This document shows, piece by piece, positions 46,502 to 58,642 of a DNA stretch of 64,000 bases; position 1 is the first letter of the stretch, and the number at the start of each line of letters is the position of its first letter. The notes under the pieces were generated by a model. It had not been told where the DNA came from, ran no database searches, and saw nothing but the letters and a program-made list of their open reading frames with translations. The translations under genes were made by a program, and so were the position numbers. The DNA is from Anaeramoeba flamelloides (taxonomy: Eukaryota; Metamonada; Anaeramoebidae), in assembly GCA_027625915.1 (NCBI GenBank), contig JANTQA010000026.1, positions 7,192,001 through 7,256,000 on the forward strand, read 5' to 3'.

Positions 46502-46934
46502 TTTTAAATCTACCTCAAAAAATACTCATTGTTTGTGTGTGTTTAAGTGATCACTCTCAAATATGGGAGAATTAAAAACAATATTTTAGTATAAAATAAG
46601 GTTTATGTGAGTTTTAATTTTTTGTTCAACTTTCAAAAATCATTATCCTAGACCTTAAAAATACCCGAAAAAAACACTCTTCCATTTGTTTTTCATTTAA
46701 CAGACGAATTATGAACATTTTACGAATTACTTAAGATCATAGAATTGTTTTACCATAAATAAATACTACCCTTAATGAGAACATTGTGGTTAATCGTTTT
46801 TGAAAGTTGAACAAAAAATTAAAACTCACATAAACCTTATTTTATACTAAAATATTGTTTTTAATTCTCCCATATTTGAGAGTGATCACTTAAACACACA
46901 CAAACAATGAGTATTTTTTGAGGTAGATTTAAAA
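46502..46934. repeat. Perfect 138-bp inverted repeat
   Basis: The arms 46502-46639 and 46797-46934 appear to be exact inverse copies over all 138 positions, separated by a 157-base loop. Landmarks are TTAAGTGATCACTCTCAAAT in the left arm and its inverse in the right. No terminal repeat or target duplication is obvious beyond the arms, and no second copy was noticed. It starts about 420 bases upstream of the UFD1 start codon. A transcript across it would form a long duplex RNA. Confidence 0.92.
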
Positions 46935-47694
46935 ACATTTAATGTCCCATCCTTCTATAGTTTTTAAAATTGAGAAGTCAACAAGATATAATTTTATAGG
47001 TTTCAATGTATTTTCTTACTATTAGTAATACTCCAAAGACTTTTTAATTTTTGATACAGAACTTTATTAGAAATAATCTAAATAAAATATTTCTTTATTT
47101 TTTTTTTTTTTTTTCACTCTTAATTTAGTTGAATAAGTTATCAACACGTATATAAATTATTTAACGTTTACCAATTTTTTTAAATGATCCTGGTATTTTT
47201 TAATGTTTATTTCAAGATAATTATATCTTACTTTTTTCGAATAGATTTTTTTTTTATTTTATTTTTTTTTCCGTTATTGTGAATAAAAAATGTGGATTTC
47301 CTCTTACAATGCTAATTTATCGATGTTTTGTTTCAAAATTTCAATAAAGAATGATAATTTTTATTTATATTAATAATTTACAACATCAATGATGATCATT
47401 TAAATTGAATAATATCAAATCTATTATTTTTATTTGATTTATTATTTTTATTTATTTATTTGGATTAATTATTTAATTCTAATTATTTTACTTTCTTGGT
47501 AGGATATGAAATCTGAAAAAAATACTTTTTTTTTTCAATAATTTTAAAAACTGAGGTGATTTTTTTCATAAATTGCAAGGTTGTGTTTTTATTTTCTGTT
47601 AATCATAGGTAAAAGAATATCACTTTTAAAAAATTATGAAATTATTGACTTTAAAAATTAAAGTTGAACTATTTAAATTCTATAAAAACTAAAA

Positions 47695-48240
47695 TTCAAA
47701 ATTTTCCACACAGCTAAAACGTCCCAAACAATCAAAATAATACAATTTCATTGAAATTGGAGATAATTTTGATTTTTGTAAAATATGAAAAATCATTTTT
47801 TCATCTTTTTATTTTTAGTTTTCATTTCATTTTTTGTTTAAATAACGTAATTTGCTTCGTTGGATCAAAATTTTTCTGAACGATTGATATTAGGTTAAAG
47901 AGTTGAGTTGTTCCAAATAGAAGAACTCAAATAAAATTAGTTGGTAGTATCTAACCTTTTATCGATCACTATTCCTAATAGAATTTAATCAAATTTTCCA
48001 ATGTATTTTTTTGTTTTGCTCTCTCCAAAATTTTAACACATTCTTGATTTATTTGTATTGATAATTATTTATTTATTGTTTTGTGGGTATTGTAATTTAT
48101 AAACAAGTGTTAACATTTCGATTGGCGAATAGTTCTAATTTGGCATTTCTTTGGGAATTGATTAAATAAGTTTTTTTTACAAATCAAATTTTGGAGGGTT
48201 AAAAATTTTGAATTGGGGTTTATTTTTTCTAATTATATTT
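47695..48240 (-). repeat. Dispersed repeat E, copy 2
   Basis: The inverse of this segment aligns with 8442-8970 across its length, at perhaps 75% identity by eye, with the shared blocks listed there. Orientation is opposite to copy 1. Confidence 0.65.
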
Positions 48241-48554
48241 TTTTTCAATTTAGCAATAACGAAAAAAAATATTAAATTATCTTTTTATTTCATAAATTAA
48301 AAAAAAAAAACTCATTAACTTTTATGAATTTAAAAGAATATAATACAATCAAAAAAGTTTCTCATTTACTTTGAATTATAATAAATTTTCTTTAGTTTTT
48401 TTTTTTTAATTTATTTTTTATTCTGAAATCTGATAAATTTTCCAAACATTGGCCAGATTGGAAAAAAAAACAATTATCTACTTGATATTCACTCGACGAC
48501 GTAAAAGTAAATTTTTATTTTTATTACACCTAATAAATATTTCAATTTTCTTTA

Positions 48555-48751
48555 CAGTCAGTTTCACTTTTAAGGCACAAACTTTCAACGAAATTTAAGG
48601 CACAAAAAAATCTCAAATTAAGGAACAAAATTTGGAATTTTTTTTTTACAATTTATTTTTCACTAGAATTTGAATTTTGTGCCTTAATTTGAGATTTTTA
48701 TTGTGCCTTAAATTTCGTAGAAAGTTTGTGACTTAAAAGTGAAACTGACTG
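48555..48751. mobile_element. Family A palindromic MITE, best copy
   Basis: 197 bases that are almost wholly an inverted repeat. Each end reads CAGTCAGTTTCACTTTTAAG, followed by CACAAACTTTC and ACGAAATTTAAGGCACAA, with about 98-base arms meeting near the middle. TA flanks both ends (48553-48554 and 48752-48753). CAGT-type termini with TA duplication suggest a pogo/Tc1-mariner MITE. It is the reference for the other copies in the window. Confidence 0.9.
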
Positions 48752-49142
48752 TACGTTTCCACCCAGATTAATTTATTTTTAGATTTTATCTCAATTGATT
48801 ATTTTTTTTCTTCTTAAAATTTTAAATTATCTTTTTCCAGTTTATATTTTCATTATCTTTTTTTAGAAAATTTTTATTTTTTTGAAATATATGCCTAAAT
48901 CAAAAAATTTCCCTTTTTTTTTTCTATATTTTTTCTTTTTTTTTTTCTTCTTTTAAAATTGAAATTCTGGTTTGGTCTAGTTGTGGTTCTTTTTCTATCA
49001 ATTATTCTTGGAGAATATGTATTTTTATTAAAAAAAAATTATTGTTTTTATTTCTCTTTACAGCGAGTATGTTTTAATACTTTAGAGTTAGTTTAAAAAT
49101 AACCCATCCAAAGAATATTAGACTAATAATTATTGATTTATA

Positions 49143-49333
49143 GTCGGCTCCACTTTTAAGGTACAAACTTTGTACAAAAATTAAGGTATAAAAAACGCTC
49201 ATATTATCGACACATTTTTTAGAATTTTTTTAAAACAAATTATATAACTAGAATTTGAATTTGATTCCTTAATTTATGGGTTTTTTTTGCTTTTAATTTC
49301 ATTGAAATTTTGTATCTAAAAAGTGGAACTGGT
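49143..49333. mobile_element. Family A palindromic MITE
   Basis: The left end is GTCGGCTCCACTTTTAAGG with TACAAACTTTG; the right end is TTTTGTATCTAAAAAGTGGA. Same arm layout as the copy 390 bases to the left, but with more mutations. Confidence 0.75.
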
Positions 49334-49912
49334 TTTAAAGTTTTCGAATTTTATCCCATCCATTATTTTTGATTTTCTAAAACTAAAGTTTTATTTTTTT
49401 CAATTTTTTTTTGTAAATGGAATTCTATTTCCAACTAAATTACTAAATAATTGATTTTAAATAATTTTTAAGAGTTTAAATTTTGAGTTATGTTGGTATT
49501 CATTCAAAATTTTTGGATAATTTAATAAATTATTAGAAATTTTTTATCAATTTATGGAATAGGTTCTTCGCATATTATAATTAGATCAACTATAAATATT
49601 TAAACATGATAAACTCAAACATTTAATTTTTTCAATTAAAAAATTATTAATAGATTAAAATAATAAAATTGATAAAAAAGTATTATTGATAAACTCCTAA
49701 TCCAACTTTTTGATAAGCACTTTATTTTATTATATTTGTATTTTTTCATTTTCTTATATATTAAGCTAAAGATAAAGTAAAGAAAAATATGACTAATTAT
49801 ATCCAAACAATTTCTACTATCATTTTTTATAGCAAAAAAATCTATATTTTTATAATCTGTTTAAAAATTTTCAAATACGTACTAGTTATTTACAATAGTA
49901 ATCATTTATCTA

Positions 49913-50400
49913 TTATATATATATATATATATATATATAAATCCCAATTGAGAATATGATAGTAAAATCAAAGAATATTGTATTCCTTTATAAATTGGTT
50001 TGAGAAAAAATCTTGCTAAATTATTATTGTTTGATTTAAGATGATTAATTTTGGGGAATTTTTTTATATATGACTTTTGGGATAAATAAAATATTTCTTT
50101 CTTTAATAAAATTTTTTTTTTTTCATTTGGATTTTCCATCAAAATAAAAAATATATGTTGAATTATTTCTAAAAAAAATAAATAATTATTCTTCTTTTTT
50201 GGCCTCAAATTTTGTAATAATGGATTTTATCAAAATCATTCAGTGGTTTGTTTTTTGGGGAAATTTTTTTATATCTAATAATTTCTGAAGAAAAAAAATC
50301 TTTTGTTATATCAATAAGATTTTATTTTTGCAATTCTCTCAAATTTTTTTTCTTTTTTTAATTTGATAATTTTTATTAAATATTTTATAAATTTTCTTGA
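49913..50400 (-). mobile_element. LINE fragment cut at an (AT)n run
   Basis: On the minus strand the text EIIRYKKI and LNDFDKIHYYKI (50290-50215) corresponds to EIIKFQKN and VKEFDKINHYKF of the LINE at 29846-32220. NNNNLARFFLKPIYKGI (about 50030-49980) corresponds to LPRLFLKMLYKRI. It ends at LGF beside an (AT)n run at 49913-49939, just where the palm motifs should begin. TTTTCTTGAGTTCAG of family C type lies at its 5' side (50391). Confidence 0.65.
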
Positions 50401-51089
50401 GTTCAGATAAACAAAGTTAACCAAAAAATTAAATTAGAGTCTTCTCAAGGCTACCACGAATTTTTTTATCAGACAAGTAAGATATTTCATTTCATTTTTT
50501 TCTTCAGTAAAGCTATCTTATAATTATTTTCATTGTCCAATTAATAAATAAAATTTTTTATCTCAAGTTTCCAAAATATTTTACCACAAACCGAAGATAA
50601 AAAACCCAAGATCCTCACAAAACCAAATAACCATTTTAGAGTGAAAATCTTGTAATTATTGAAATTTGAAACAAAATTGTATTATTTCATTTTTCAATTA
50701 TAAGTAAATTGATAATTTTAAAAATTCAAAGACTAATAACAATTAAAAACACACTAATATCATAAACTGAAGTTTACTAGTCTCCCTTCTCCCAAAAATA
50801 AATATTCATTAATGATGAGAAGACCAAAATTTAAAACCTAGTTCAAACACATAAAAATATTAAATCATCTTCCTTTAAAAACCCTATGTTTAATATTAAT
50901 TTGACTTAGCTTAAAATGTCCTTTAAGTGCTTTTGTTTCGCTAAAAAAAACCTTTTTATAATCTCTCAAAGTTTAATTGAGTGTATTCTAAACTTGGACC
51001 CAAGATATTCAACATATTTAAATAATCAAAACATTGAAAAGATCAAATGTAAACAATTCTCAAGATTAAATAAAGTAAAACACTTGCCA

Positions 51090-51252
51090 GTGAGTAAAAC
51101 AAATTCTCTTTAAACCTATTTGAAAATAAAAACTACAACCAATAATATTTTCACTGGACAGAATTCCTTATCCTTGTAAAAAGAAAATTCATTTTTTCAA
51201 ATCTTTAACCAAGGAAATCCCAATTCGAGATTTTTTTTTTGTTTGTTTCCAG
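51090..51252 (+). promoter_or_regulatory. Probable 5' UTR intron of the J-domain gene
   Basis: A GTGAGT donor at 51090 and a pyrimidine-rich acceptor ending TTTGTTTCCAG at 51252 would remove 163 bases just before the coding start. Joining the flanks does not extend the coding frame, since the upstream frame meets a stop, so the exon before it would be leader. Confidence 0.4.
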
Positions 51253-51281
51253 AACTAAATAAAAAAAAAAAAAAACAAGAA

Positions 51282-53138
51282 ATGGGAATAAATAGTGGTT
51301 TAAGTACTTGTATTTTACATCTCTTTCTACTCTTTCTCTTCACTACTCTCATCTCATGTGAAAACAATTACTATGAAATCTTACAGGTTTCCGAGCAAGC
51401 CAAGCTTTCTGAAATCCGACAACAATATTTAACCTTAGCCAAAAAATACCACCCTGATGTAAACAAATCACCAGTCTCTCACCAAAAATTCCTGGATCTT
51501 CAAACAGCGTATGAAACACTCAAAGTTGATCAAACAAAAAAAGAATATGATGAAAAATTGGAAAACAAGAAAATGCAAAATAAAAATAAAAAGAATCAAT
51601 ACATTTTCAATACAAATTTTGAAATGAATGATTACATCTTTGAATTTGATTCCAAAAAAAACTGTTTTTTTTTAAATTTAAGTTCTAATACCTATTATGA
51701 AAAAAACATGGAAGAAAAAAGAAAAAAAAAAAATTATTTCCAGAATACCTTGCCAGAGTTAATTTTGTTTGAAAAGAATTATGATACCGAAAGGCTTACA
51801 TACATCACATTTTTACAGACAGTCTATGAAAAGGCACCAAGTCAATTGTCACTAATTGTTGCGTTTAGCCCACGATCAGATCTCTGCCATAAATTGGTCA
51901 AAGTTTGGAAGCAAATCACGGATGAATATTCACGCTTCGGGATCCATTTTTACTCGATTAACGTCGATCAAGAATTGAATTTAGTTAGTTACTTTGATCT
52001 AAATAAGGTCCCATCAATCTTTAGTGTGATTGGTTCTGGGGAGGACAGCAAATTACAAAAAATTGAATTTGAACTTTCCCAAGAGGCACTCAGATCTTTA
52101 CAAAAAGGGGACCACATACAAATCCAAAACGAAATTAAACAGTTTATTTTCATTTTGTTTGAAAAAAATAGCAAAATCATCACCATTTCAAAAGAAAAAG
52201 AACTCAAAAAAATTTCACAGTTTGACTATTCTCCTACCATTCGTGATCGTCCTTCAATTTTATTAATAAAGCAAAATAACAACAACAATAATAATAATAA
52301 CAACAACAACAACAATAATAAGATTAACAATATCAATTCTCAAGAAAATGAAGAAAAAAAAGAAAAAGAAAAAGAAGAAGAAGAAATACCGTTATTTTTC
52401 CAATATTTTTCTCATAAATATTATAAATTTGTTGATTTTTATTATCTTCAAGACACCCAATTTTTAACAAACACAAACAATGACAATAATGAGATGTATC
52501 AAAAAGATCATCAGTATATTGGTTATTACAATGATCAAAGGAATAATAATTCAACGTTTTTACCAAAATTGGAGTTCATAAATACAACTCGCGATGAAAT
52601 CAATAAAATCGAATTACTAATAATTGAAAAGCAACAAATGATCATTACCAGAATTTCTGGTGAAGATGTTTTTAAATCAATATGCTTTGTTAAAGATCAA
52701 CATTGCTTACTTTGGCTCTCACAAAGAGATTCAAAAAATTTCAATAATAAATTATTCAAATTGAAAAAATTTGCAATTAATAATTCAAAACTATTTGACA
52801 AAAATGTCAGATATGGATTTATTAATTGCCCAGTTCAGGAAGAATTTTGTAGACAATTTAATAGAAAATATTTAGACAAGTTTATTTTTTTAAGTCTCAG
52901 GAAAGGCGATTATATGAGATATATTATCATTGATGATATTGATTCTCTGGGGAATTTAAAAGATGAAAAAAACCATAAAATTTTTTCTAGGTACAGAAGA
53001 ATCCATTTAAGAGAAGAAATGCATTTTAAAAATCCAGAGCCAATTAATTGGCTGATTTATCTTCTTGTGCCATTATTATTATTATTATTATCCTTTATTA
53101 ATTTTTCATCAAATATATTTGGTTTTCTAAGAAAATGA
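51282..53138 (+). CDS. ER-type J-domain, thioredoxin-like membrane protein (DNAJC16-like)
   Basis: Predicted HSP40 co-chaperone in the ER or endomembranes that stimulates an HSP70 ATPase. The single coding exon encodes 618 residues. A signal sequence ends near C26 (LFLLFLFTTLISC). The J domain covers about 29-92, with HPD at 57-59 and the closing LQTAYETLK...EYDEKL helix. A thioredoxin-like fold at about 185-255 retains VAFSPRSDLCH and the cis-proline VPS, but instead of CxxC has a single Cys. A second, weaker thioredoxin-like block is near 475-560. Between them is a run of about 15 Asn and a Glu/Lys tract. A transmembrane helix at about 587-610 precedes a short tail, FGFLRK. J domain, inactive thioredoxin folds and a late TM helix are the DNAJC16 plan, but this protein lacks its large C-terminal domain. 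I chose the ATG at 51282 because the signal peptide follows directly. Confidence 0.88.
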   Translation: MGINSGLSTCILHLFLLFLFTTLISCENNYYEILQVSEQAKLSEIRQQYLTLAKKYHPDVNKSPVSHQKFLDLQTAYETLKVDQTKKEYDEKLENKKMQNKNKKNQYIFNTNFEMNDYIFEFDSKKNCFFLNLSSNTYYEKNMEEKRKKKNYFQNTLPELILFEKNYDTERLTYITFLQTVYEKAPSQLSLIVAFSPRSDLCHKLVKVWKQITDEYSRFGIHFYSINVDQELNLVSYFDLNKVPSIFSVIGSGEDSKLQKIEFELSQEALRSLQKGDHIQIQNEIKQFIFILFEKNSKIITISKEKELKKISQFDYSPTIRDRPSILLIKQNNNNNNNNNNNNNNNKINNINSQENEEKKEKEKEEEEIPLFFQYFSHKYYKFVDFYYLQDTQFLTNTNNDNNEMYQKDHQYIGYYNDQRNNNSTFLPKLEFINTTRDEINKIELLIIEKQQMIITRISGEDVFKSICFVKDQHCLLWLSQRDSKNFNNKLFKLKKFAINNSKLFDKNVRYGFINCPVQEEFCRQFNRKYLDKFIFLSLRKGDYMRYIIIDDIDSLGNLKDEKNHKIFSRYRRIHLREEMHFKNPEPINWLIYLLVPLLLLLLSFINFSSNIFGFLRK

Positions 53139-53261
53139 AGATGTTAATTGCAATAATTGTGATTCTTCATCATTATTTGAATGAGTTGTGTTTTCTATTC
53201 AATATTATACGGCTTTATTTGATTTGTTATTCTTATTAATAATATCGATATAGGTATGTAT

Positions 53262-53335
53262 ATCCATCAATGGATGTATATGTGTACATACATACTTACG
53301 TGTGTATGTGTGTATGTGCATGTATATCAAATCAT
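53262..53335. repeat. TATG/TGTA microsatellite, partly palindromic
   Basis: Alternating TATG, TGTA and GTGT units with an internal CATCAATGGATG palindrome, directly after the J-domain gene's 3' end. Simple-sequence DNA that could extrude a small hairpin. Confidence 0.7.
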
Positions 53336-53623
53336 ATATTTATGCACAATATATTAATATTGAATTCAATTTTATTTTTAAATCATCTTTATAGATAATA
53401 TTTTTTTTTTTTTTTTAAACAAAAATAAAATAAATTATTTTTTTGAATTATTACCCTTAGTAAATAATAGTTTGAAATTTTTCAAAATTTTGACATAAAT
53501 TTTTTATAATTGTATATTTTGGATTGGAAAATATTTGATTTATTTGATTATGTATTAAATAGAAAATACCTGAAAGATAGTATTATTTAATTGTCGGTAT
53601 TGGTTTTTGTAGTCTTAATATAA

Positions 53624-53660
53624 ACTCTTTTCCAGTCAAAGTGATCCAGGTTTATTGGGA
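53624..53660 (+). mobile_element. Family B left end, fragment
   Basis: AAACTCTTTTCCAGTCAAAG followed by TGATCCAGG matches the family B terminus, preceded by TATA. I could not find the matching right end within the following 2 kb, so only the end is called. Confidence 0.45.
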
Positions 53661-55695
53661 AAATAGAACATATTCTCTGATTTTTTATCTCATAATTCTT
53701 CACAAACTAAAATTTCAATTTTAAAATCTTATCATTTTTTCTAATTTAGACTTTTTTTATTTTTTTTCAATTTTTATCAATTTTTTTTTTTTTTCTTTTC
53801 TTTTCCTTTTTCTTTTTCTTAATTTCTTTTATATTGTTTTTTATAAAAAAAAGTGAATTCAAAAAAAAAAAACAAATGCTTAAAAACTCCAAATTAACTT
53901 TAAGAAAATAGAGAATTTGTAATTTATTTTAAAATCAGAAATTTCCTATTATAAAAACTTTTTATCAAAAATTTTAATTTAACAAATCAATTGTGAAATT
54001 TTGCACAAGTTTCAAGGAAAGTTGGTCATAAAAATTTTTAATTTTTGAACATTTTTTTTGGATATTATTGTTTTCTAGTTATTTCTGTTATGGGCATCAA
54101 CTCAAATGAGTGGTTTATTATTTCTCATTTTACATTTTTAGAGTTCAAGTTAAGTACACTTTCAAAAAATATTACAAATGGATATAATAGTAGTTTAAAT
54201 GTTTTGAAAAGTCATAGATATTTTTTAAAAACATTATTAAGAATCATCTTGAAAATATTATAATAACCATCTATTTAAGATAAAAATTAGATACAACTTA
54301 TTATTTAAATTGGTGTTTAGAATGTTACTAAATAATTTTAATAATGTAAAAAGAAAAAAAAAAAAGAATTTAATTAAATGTCAAAAAAATTATAAATAAT
54401 CTTGAAATTGATCTAATTAATAAAAATAATTGATTAAAAAATAGATAATATAATCAATGATAAAGATATAAAATAAATATTAAATAAACCTGAAAATCAT
54501 TTTTTTTGAAGTAGAATTTAGAAAAAAATATTATTATAATAATTATTTTTAAGAATCTTTAAATTTTTTGAAATGAGATAACCTTTTCAGAGAAAATTAT
54601 ATTCAAATAATTACGAGAGATGGTAAAAGGATCTAAAAAATTATAAATATAAATTCAAGGAATTTATAGTAGATCTTAAAAAAATACTCCCCTTAATAAA
54701 ATTAAAAAAATAATTCAAAAGGTCTTTTTTTTTAAACATTTATTTCACTAAAATTTTAATTGAAGAAATTACTAAAATGAATGTTTTTGAATTTATTGTT
54801 TAAAGAAATTTTTGAGGTCTAGAATTTATTAGCATCGGTGCCAAATTAAATAAACTATTAATTTTTAATAAATAGTTAGTTTTATGTTTTTTTTACTATC
54901 GCAACAGATTTTTTTTTTTTTGGTATTTTAGTAAGTATATTAATCTTTCTGTACCTTTCCTGAATTTTTCTATGAATTAAAATTAGATATTGGTATTATC
55001 TCTTCTATATCCATAGATTATACTTTTCCATTGAGAAATAGATTAAACTATGTTATTTTTAGCAACTATTATTCTCAAAATAAATTTTCAATCTTAAAAT
55101 CTTATCATTTTTTCTGATTTGGTATTTTTGTTTAATTTTTAAGTTTTTTAGTGTTTTAATCAAATTGTTTTTTTTTTTTTTTTCTTTTTCTTTTTCTTAA
55201 TTTCTTTTTTATTTGTATTTTTCAAATTCTTTTCAAAAAAAAATGTTTGAAACTCCAAATTAATATTAAGAAAATTGAGTCTCTGTAATGTGTTTTAAAT
55301 ATAAATATATCTACAATTTTAAAATATTACTTTGAAACTATTTTTAATTTCCTTAAATAATAAAAAATTTTATACAAAACCTTCCATTGAATGATAATTT
55401 TGTTTTTTTTTTTTTGTATTTTTTCGAAAGGGTAATATTTTTTTAAATATATTTCTTTTATGATTATAAATTTTTGTGTGAATATAATTATTTCTATGAT
55501 TTTTAAATAGTCTTATACTAGTTTATTCGATAAAAAAGGGTGAATTTTTTCATTTTTGACATTGGAATTTCGAGTTAAATTGGGTTTAGCACAAAAATAA
55601 ATAAAGAAAAAGTTATTTCTCAGAATCAAAAAAATATTATTTTGGTATATATAAATTGTAAAAAATTTAGCCAAAATAAAAATACTGCTTTTAAA

Positions 55696-55887
55696 GTCAG
55701 ATCCGCTATCGAGTTGCAAACTTTAACCAAAAAATAAAGTAAAAAAATTTTAAAAAATATGACATAAAATTTGGATTTCGTTATATAATTTGTGTAAAAA
55801 AAAAATAGAAAATATGTAAAATAATTTGGGATTTTTTTTTGTACTAAAATTTTGATGAAAGTTTGTACCTTTAAAGTGGGGCTGGTT
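55696..55887. mobile_element. Family A palindromic MITE, decayed
   Basis: The left part GTTGCAAACTTTAACCAAAA and the right end GTTTGTACCTTTAAAGTGG with GGCTGGTTG correspond to the arms of the copy at 48555-48751; the spacing of about 190 bases is right. Confidence 0.55.
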
Positions 55888-58642
55888 GTATATTGGAGGA
55901 TCCAACAATAAATTTTACACAAATGATATCACAGTGGTAATTTTCCAAGTTATGGGGGGGTCTTTTGATCGAATTTAAGTTAAATGTAAAGTAATGTTCA
56001 TCTAAAATTCTACAATTAGGATCAAAAAATCATTTTATTTGAAATTTTTAAGTGATAAAGTTATAAGAAATAAATAGATAAATAAATTATAACACCCTTA
56101 TTATGTAAGACGGGTATGTAAAAAAAAATAACATGTTTTTCTTATACAAAAAAATGATGATCATTTTAGTAACTCTCAATAAACAACTCTAATTTTTATT
56201 GATCACATTGTATATTAGTTGTGATCACTGAATTCCATGAATTTTTGCATTCTATTGATAGACGACCATAATTCTTACAAAAGAATTGTGGTTTGCTCTT
56301 ATTTTTTTTGGTTCTCATTTTGATTATTTTTTTAGTTGAACTGAAGTTCGCAAAAAAATTATTTGAAGATAATGTTTTCGCAAAGTGTTTTTTGAACCGA
56401 AAAACCCTTACCATATACCCTGAAAAAAAATTGTTATTTTTCCTAGAATGATTTGTGTATGTGTATTGTCTCTTATAATATAATTTTTGGTTAAAATATA
56501 AATTGGGTTGGGATTATGGCACAGAAAATTTTTTGTGGGTTTTTCATCCAGAGATTGAATCGACCTCGATTAAAAATTTGCGGTTTATTTTTCCTCTATT
56601 TGGAATTAATTTGTTATTTATATAAAAAAAAGAATGGTTATGTGAGTTTCTTCTTTTTAAAGTTCTGATCATTAAAGTATGGAAAGTTTTTTTTTACCTC
56701 AAAATGTTGTTCTGCAATTTTCATTTTTTAGTGTTTCTTCATTCACTAATATATCCTCTTATCTTAGAACTATTTAAAAACTAAAGCAATATTTAAAGAG
56801 GTGTGATGTTATAGTTATTGTTGTTGTGTGTGGGTTTTGGAGATCATCTGTATTGTCTCTCTTTGAAAATTTCGTTTCTTTTGATTTTTTTATTTGTCAA
56901 AAAATACTTTTGATTTTTAAAAAGTTTTTAATTTGACAAATAAATTTAAAAATTGAAATATATTTATATAAAATACTCAAAATGAATTCTACCAAGATGA
57001 AATTGTATTAGTATATAAAAAAGAATTATTTCAGATATCTAAGAATACTTATTATTCGATATTTTTTTAGATTGTAGAATGGGATTATTTTCAAAATAAA
57101 ACCCCTTTATTTATTATTTTGAAGAACTGATAGATCTTGCATTTTTCTTCTTATAGTTCTAGTAGTATTTGTGATAACAAAATCAAATATAGAATTTTAT
57201 TAAAATTAGTTCATTATTAAAGAATTGACAAAAAAAATCGAGATCGATTCCTTTAAATGTTAATTAAATTGATAAAAGTATTCTGTTTTTTGTTATCTAA
57301 AAAAAAATTTTGTGTTTTATTTGAAAAAGGAATAATGATCTTTCTTTTGACAGAAATAGTGATTTGGTGAATTATATCCAACACCAGATATTTTCTCAAT
57401 CTTTTATCAAATTTTAACTTTGCCAGAAAAAGACAAACAGTCATTCCATAATTTTTTTCCATTTTTCTGCCATTTTAATATTTTATATGAAAAGCCAAAA
57501 ACCTTGAAACTAATAAATTACACAAATAAAATAGAATCATATAAAATTATCAACAATGTGTCAGGGTTTTGTAAATTACCATAGGAAAGAAATTTCTTAG
57601 AAAGTTGTTTCTTCCCAACCTTCTTTTTCATTCTGTAATATCACAGAAATCACAGAAAAGTGACAAAAATAGAAATAATTTATTTTTTCGTTCTTAGATC
57701 TCACTCAATAAATATTTGTGAGAACTACAAACAGCCAAGCCCGAACTAAAACAAACAAATCTTTGAATTTCAATTGCAACTATAGTCCTTAAATGTCATT
57801 TGAAAATAAACAATTGTTTCAAGATTTGTTATCAATCAGAAGAGCAAAATTTATCTTTTAAAAAATATTTTTTTAAATAGTAGAACTTGAAGAAACCAGT
57901 ACCATATTTGTTTTCTGTTGGTTTCTTTGATATTTAATTTGGGGTCTTGTAGAAAAAAGAAACATGGTTTTTTCTTTTGAACACAGTTAATTCCAAGTCT
58001 ACAGTGTATATTTGAACAACAATAAACGAAAAAAGCTTTTGTTTTTGGATCTTGTTTCAAATTGGTCAAAACTTGTCTCATAAAAACCATCCTTTTGAAC
58101 ATTCTTGTTCATTTTTTGAAATGTAAAAGAATTTTTTGTTATTGACCCAACCTAAAATCGGTTCTCTCTGTTTAAAACAGCAGAAAACGAAAAAAAGAAA
58201 TCACTTCATTGTTGGTTAAGTTTGCAATAACTTACAGTTGAGAGAAAGTGAAAATTGTCTGGTATTTCTAAAATAATCCATCAATGGTGTAAAGCCGATA
58301 GATTGAGAGATTTTTTTTGTTTGTTAATTCAATTGGAAAGTGGTTTGTGTCAGGTAAAAAAATCTCATGCCTTAAAAAAGTAATTCCAAAAATAAGCCAT
58401 TTGAGAAAGGAAAAAAATGAAAAAAAAAATCTTTTTAAAAATAAAAAACTGATAAAACCAATAAAAAACACAAGTTTTTCAAAAATGATAAAAATCAAGA
58501 TATTTCATCCTAAAATTTCAAATATCGAAGGAAAAAGGAGTTTAAAAATCTTGACGTCGAATAAAAATAAAAAAATGAATTGAAATTCGCATGAAAATTA
58601 TCATTTTATCTTGTTTTTTTTTTTACAAAGTTTTATTTTGTT

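Larger units (their letters stand above)
46935..51089. other. Intergenic region upstream of the J-domain gene
   Basis: Contains repeat E (47695-48240), two family A MITEs (48555-48751 and 49143-49333) and a LINE fragment (49913-50400). An open frame at 50916-51113 precedes the J-domain gene and probably belongs to its transcribed leader. Otherwise AT-rich with nothing definable. Confidence 0.5.
53139..58642. other. Intergenic region J-domain to MRH gene
   Basis: A 5.5-kb AT-rich stretch. It contains a TATG/TGTA microsatellite (53262-53335), a left end of family B (53624) and a family A MITE (55696-55887). Three minus-strand open frames (56196-56414, 57253-57462, 57851-58102) have slightly richer composition, for example KLKFDKRLRKYLVLDIIHQ. 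They match nothing I know and do not join in an obvious way, so I do not call genes there. Confidence 0.45.

Noticed and set aside
46329-46550. 73-codon frame overlapping the left arm of the perfect inverted repeat
   Set aside because: It runs into the repeat arm, lacks any motif and is best explained by chance.
50916-51113. 65-codon frame upstream of the J-domain gene as a separate gene or N-terminal exon
   Set aside because: Splicing at the good GTGAGT/CCAG pair leads to a stop at once in this frame, so it fits 5' leader better than coding.
56196-58102. Three minus-strand frames as exons of one gene
   Set aside because: No phase-compatible splice pairs or family match could be found, and the spacers contain many stops.
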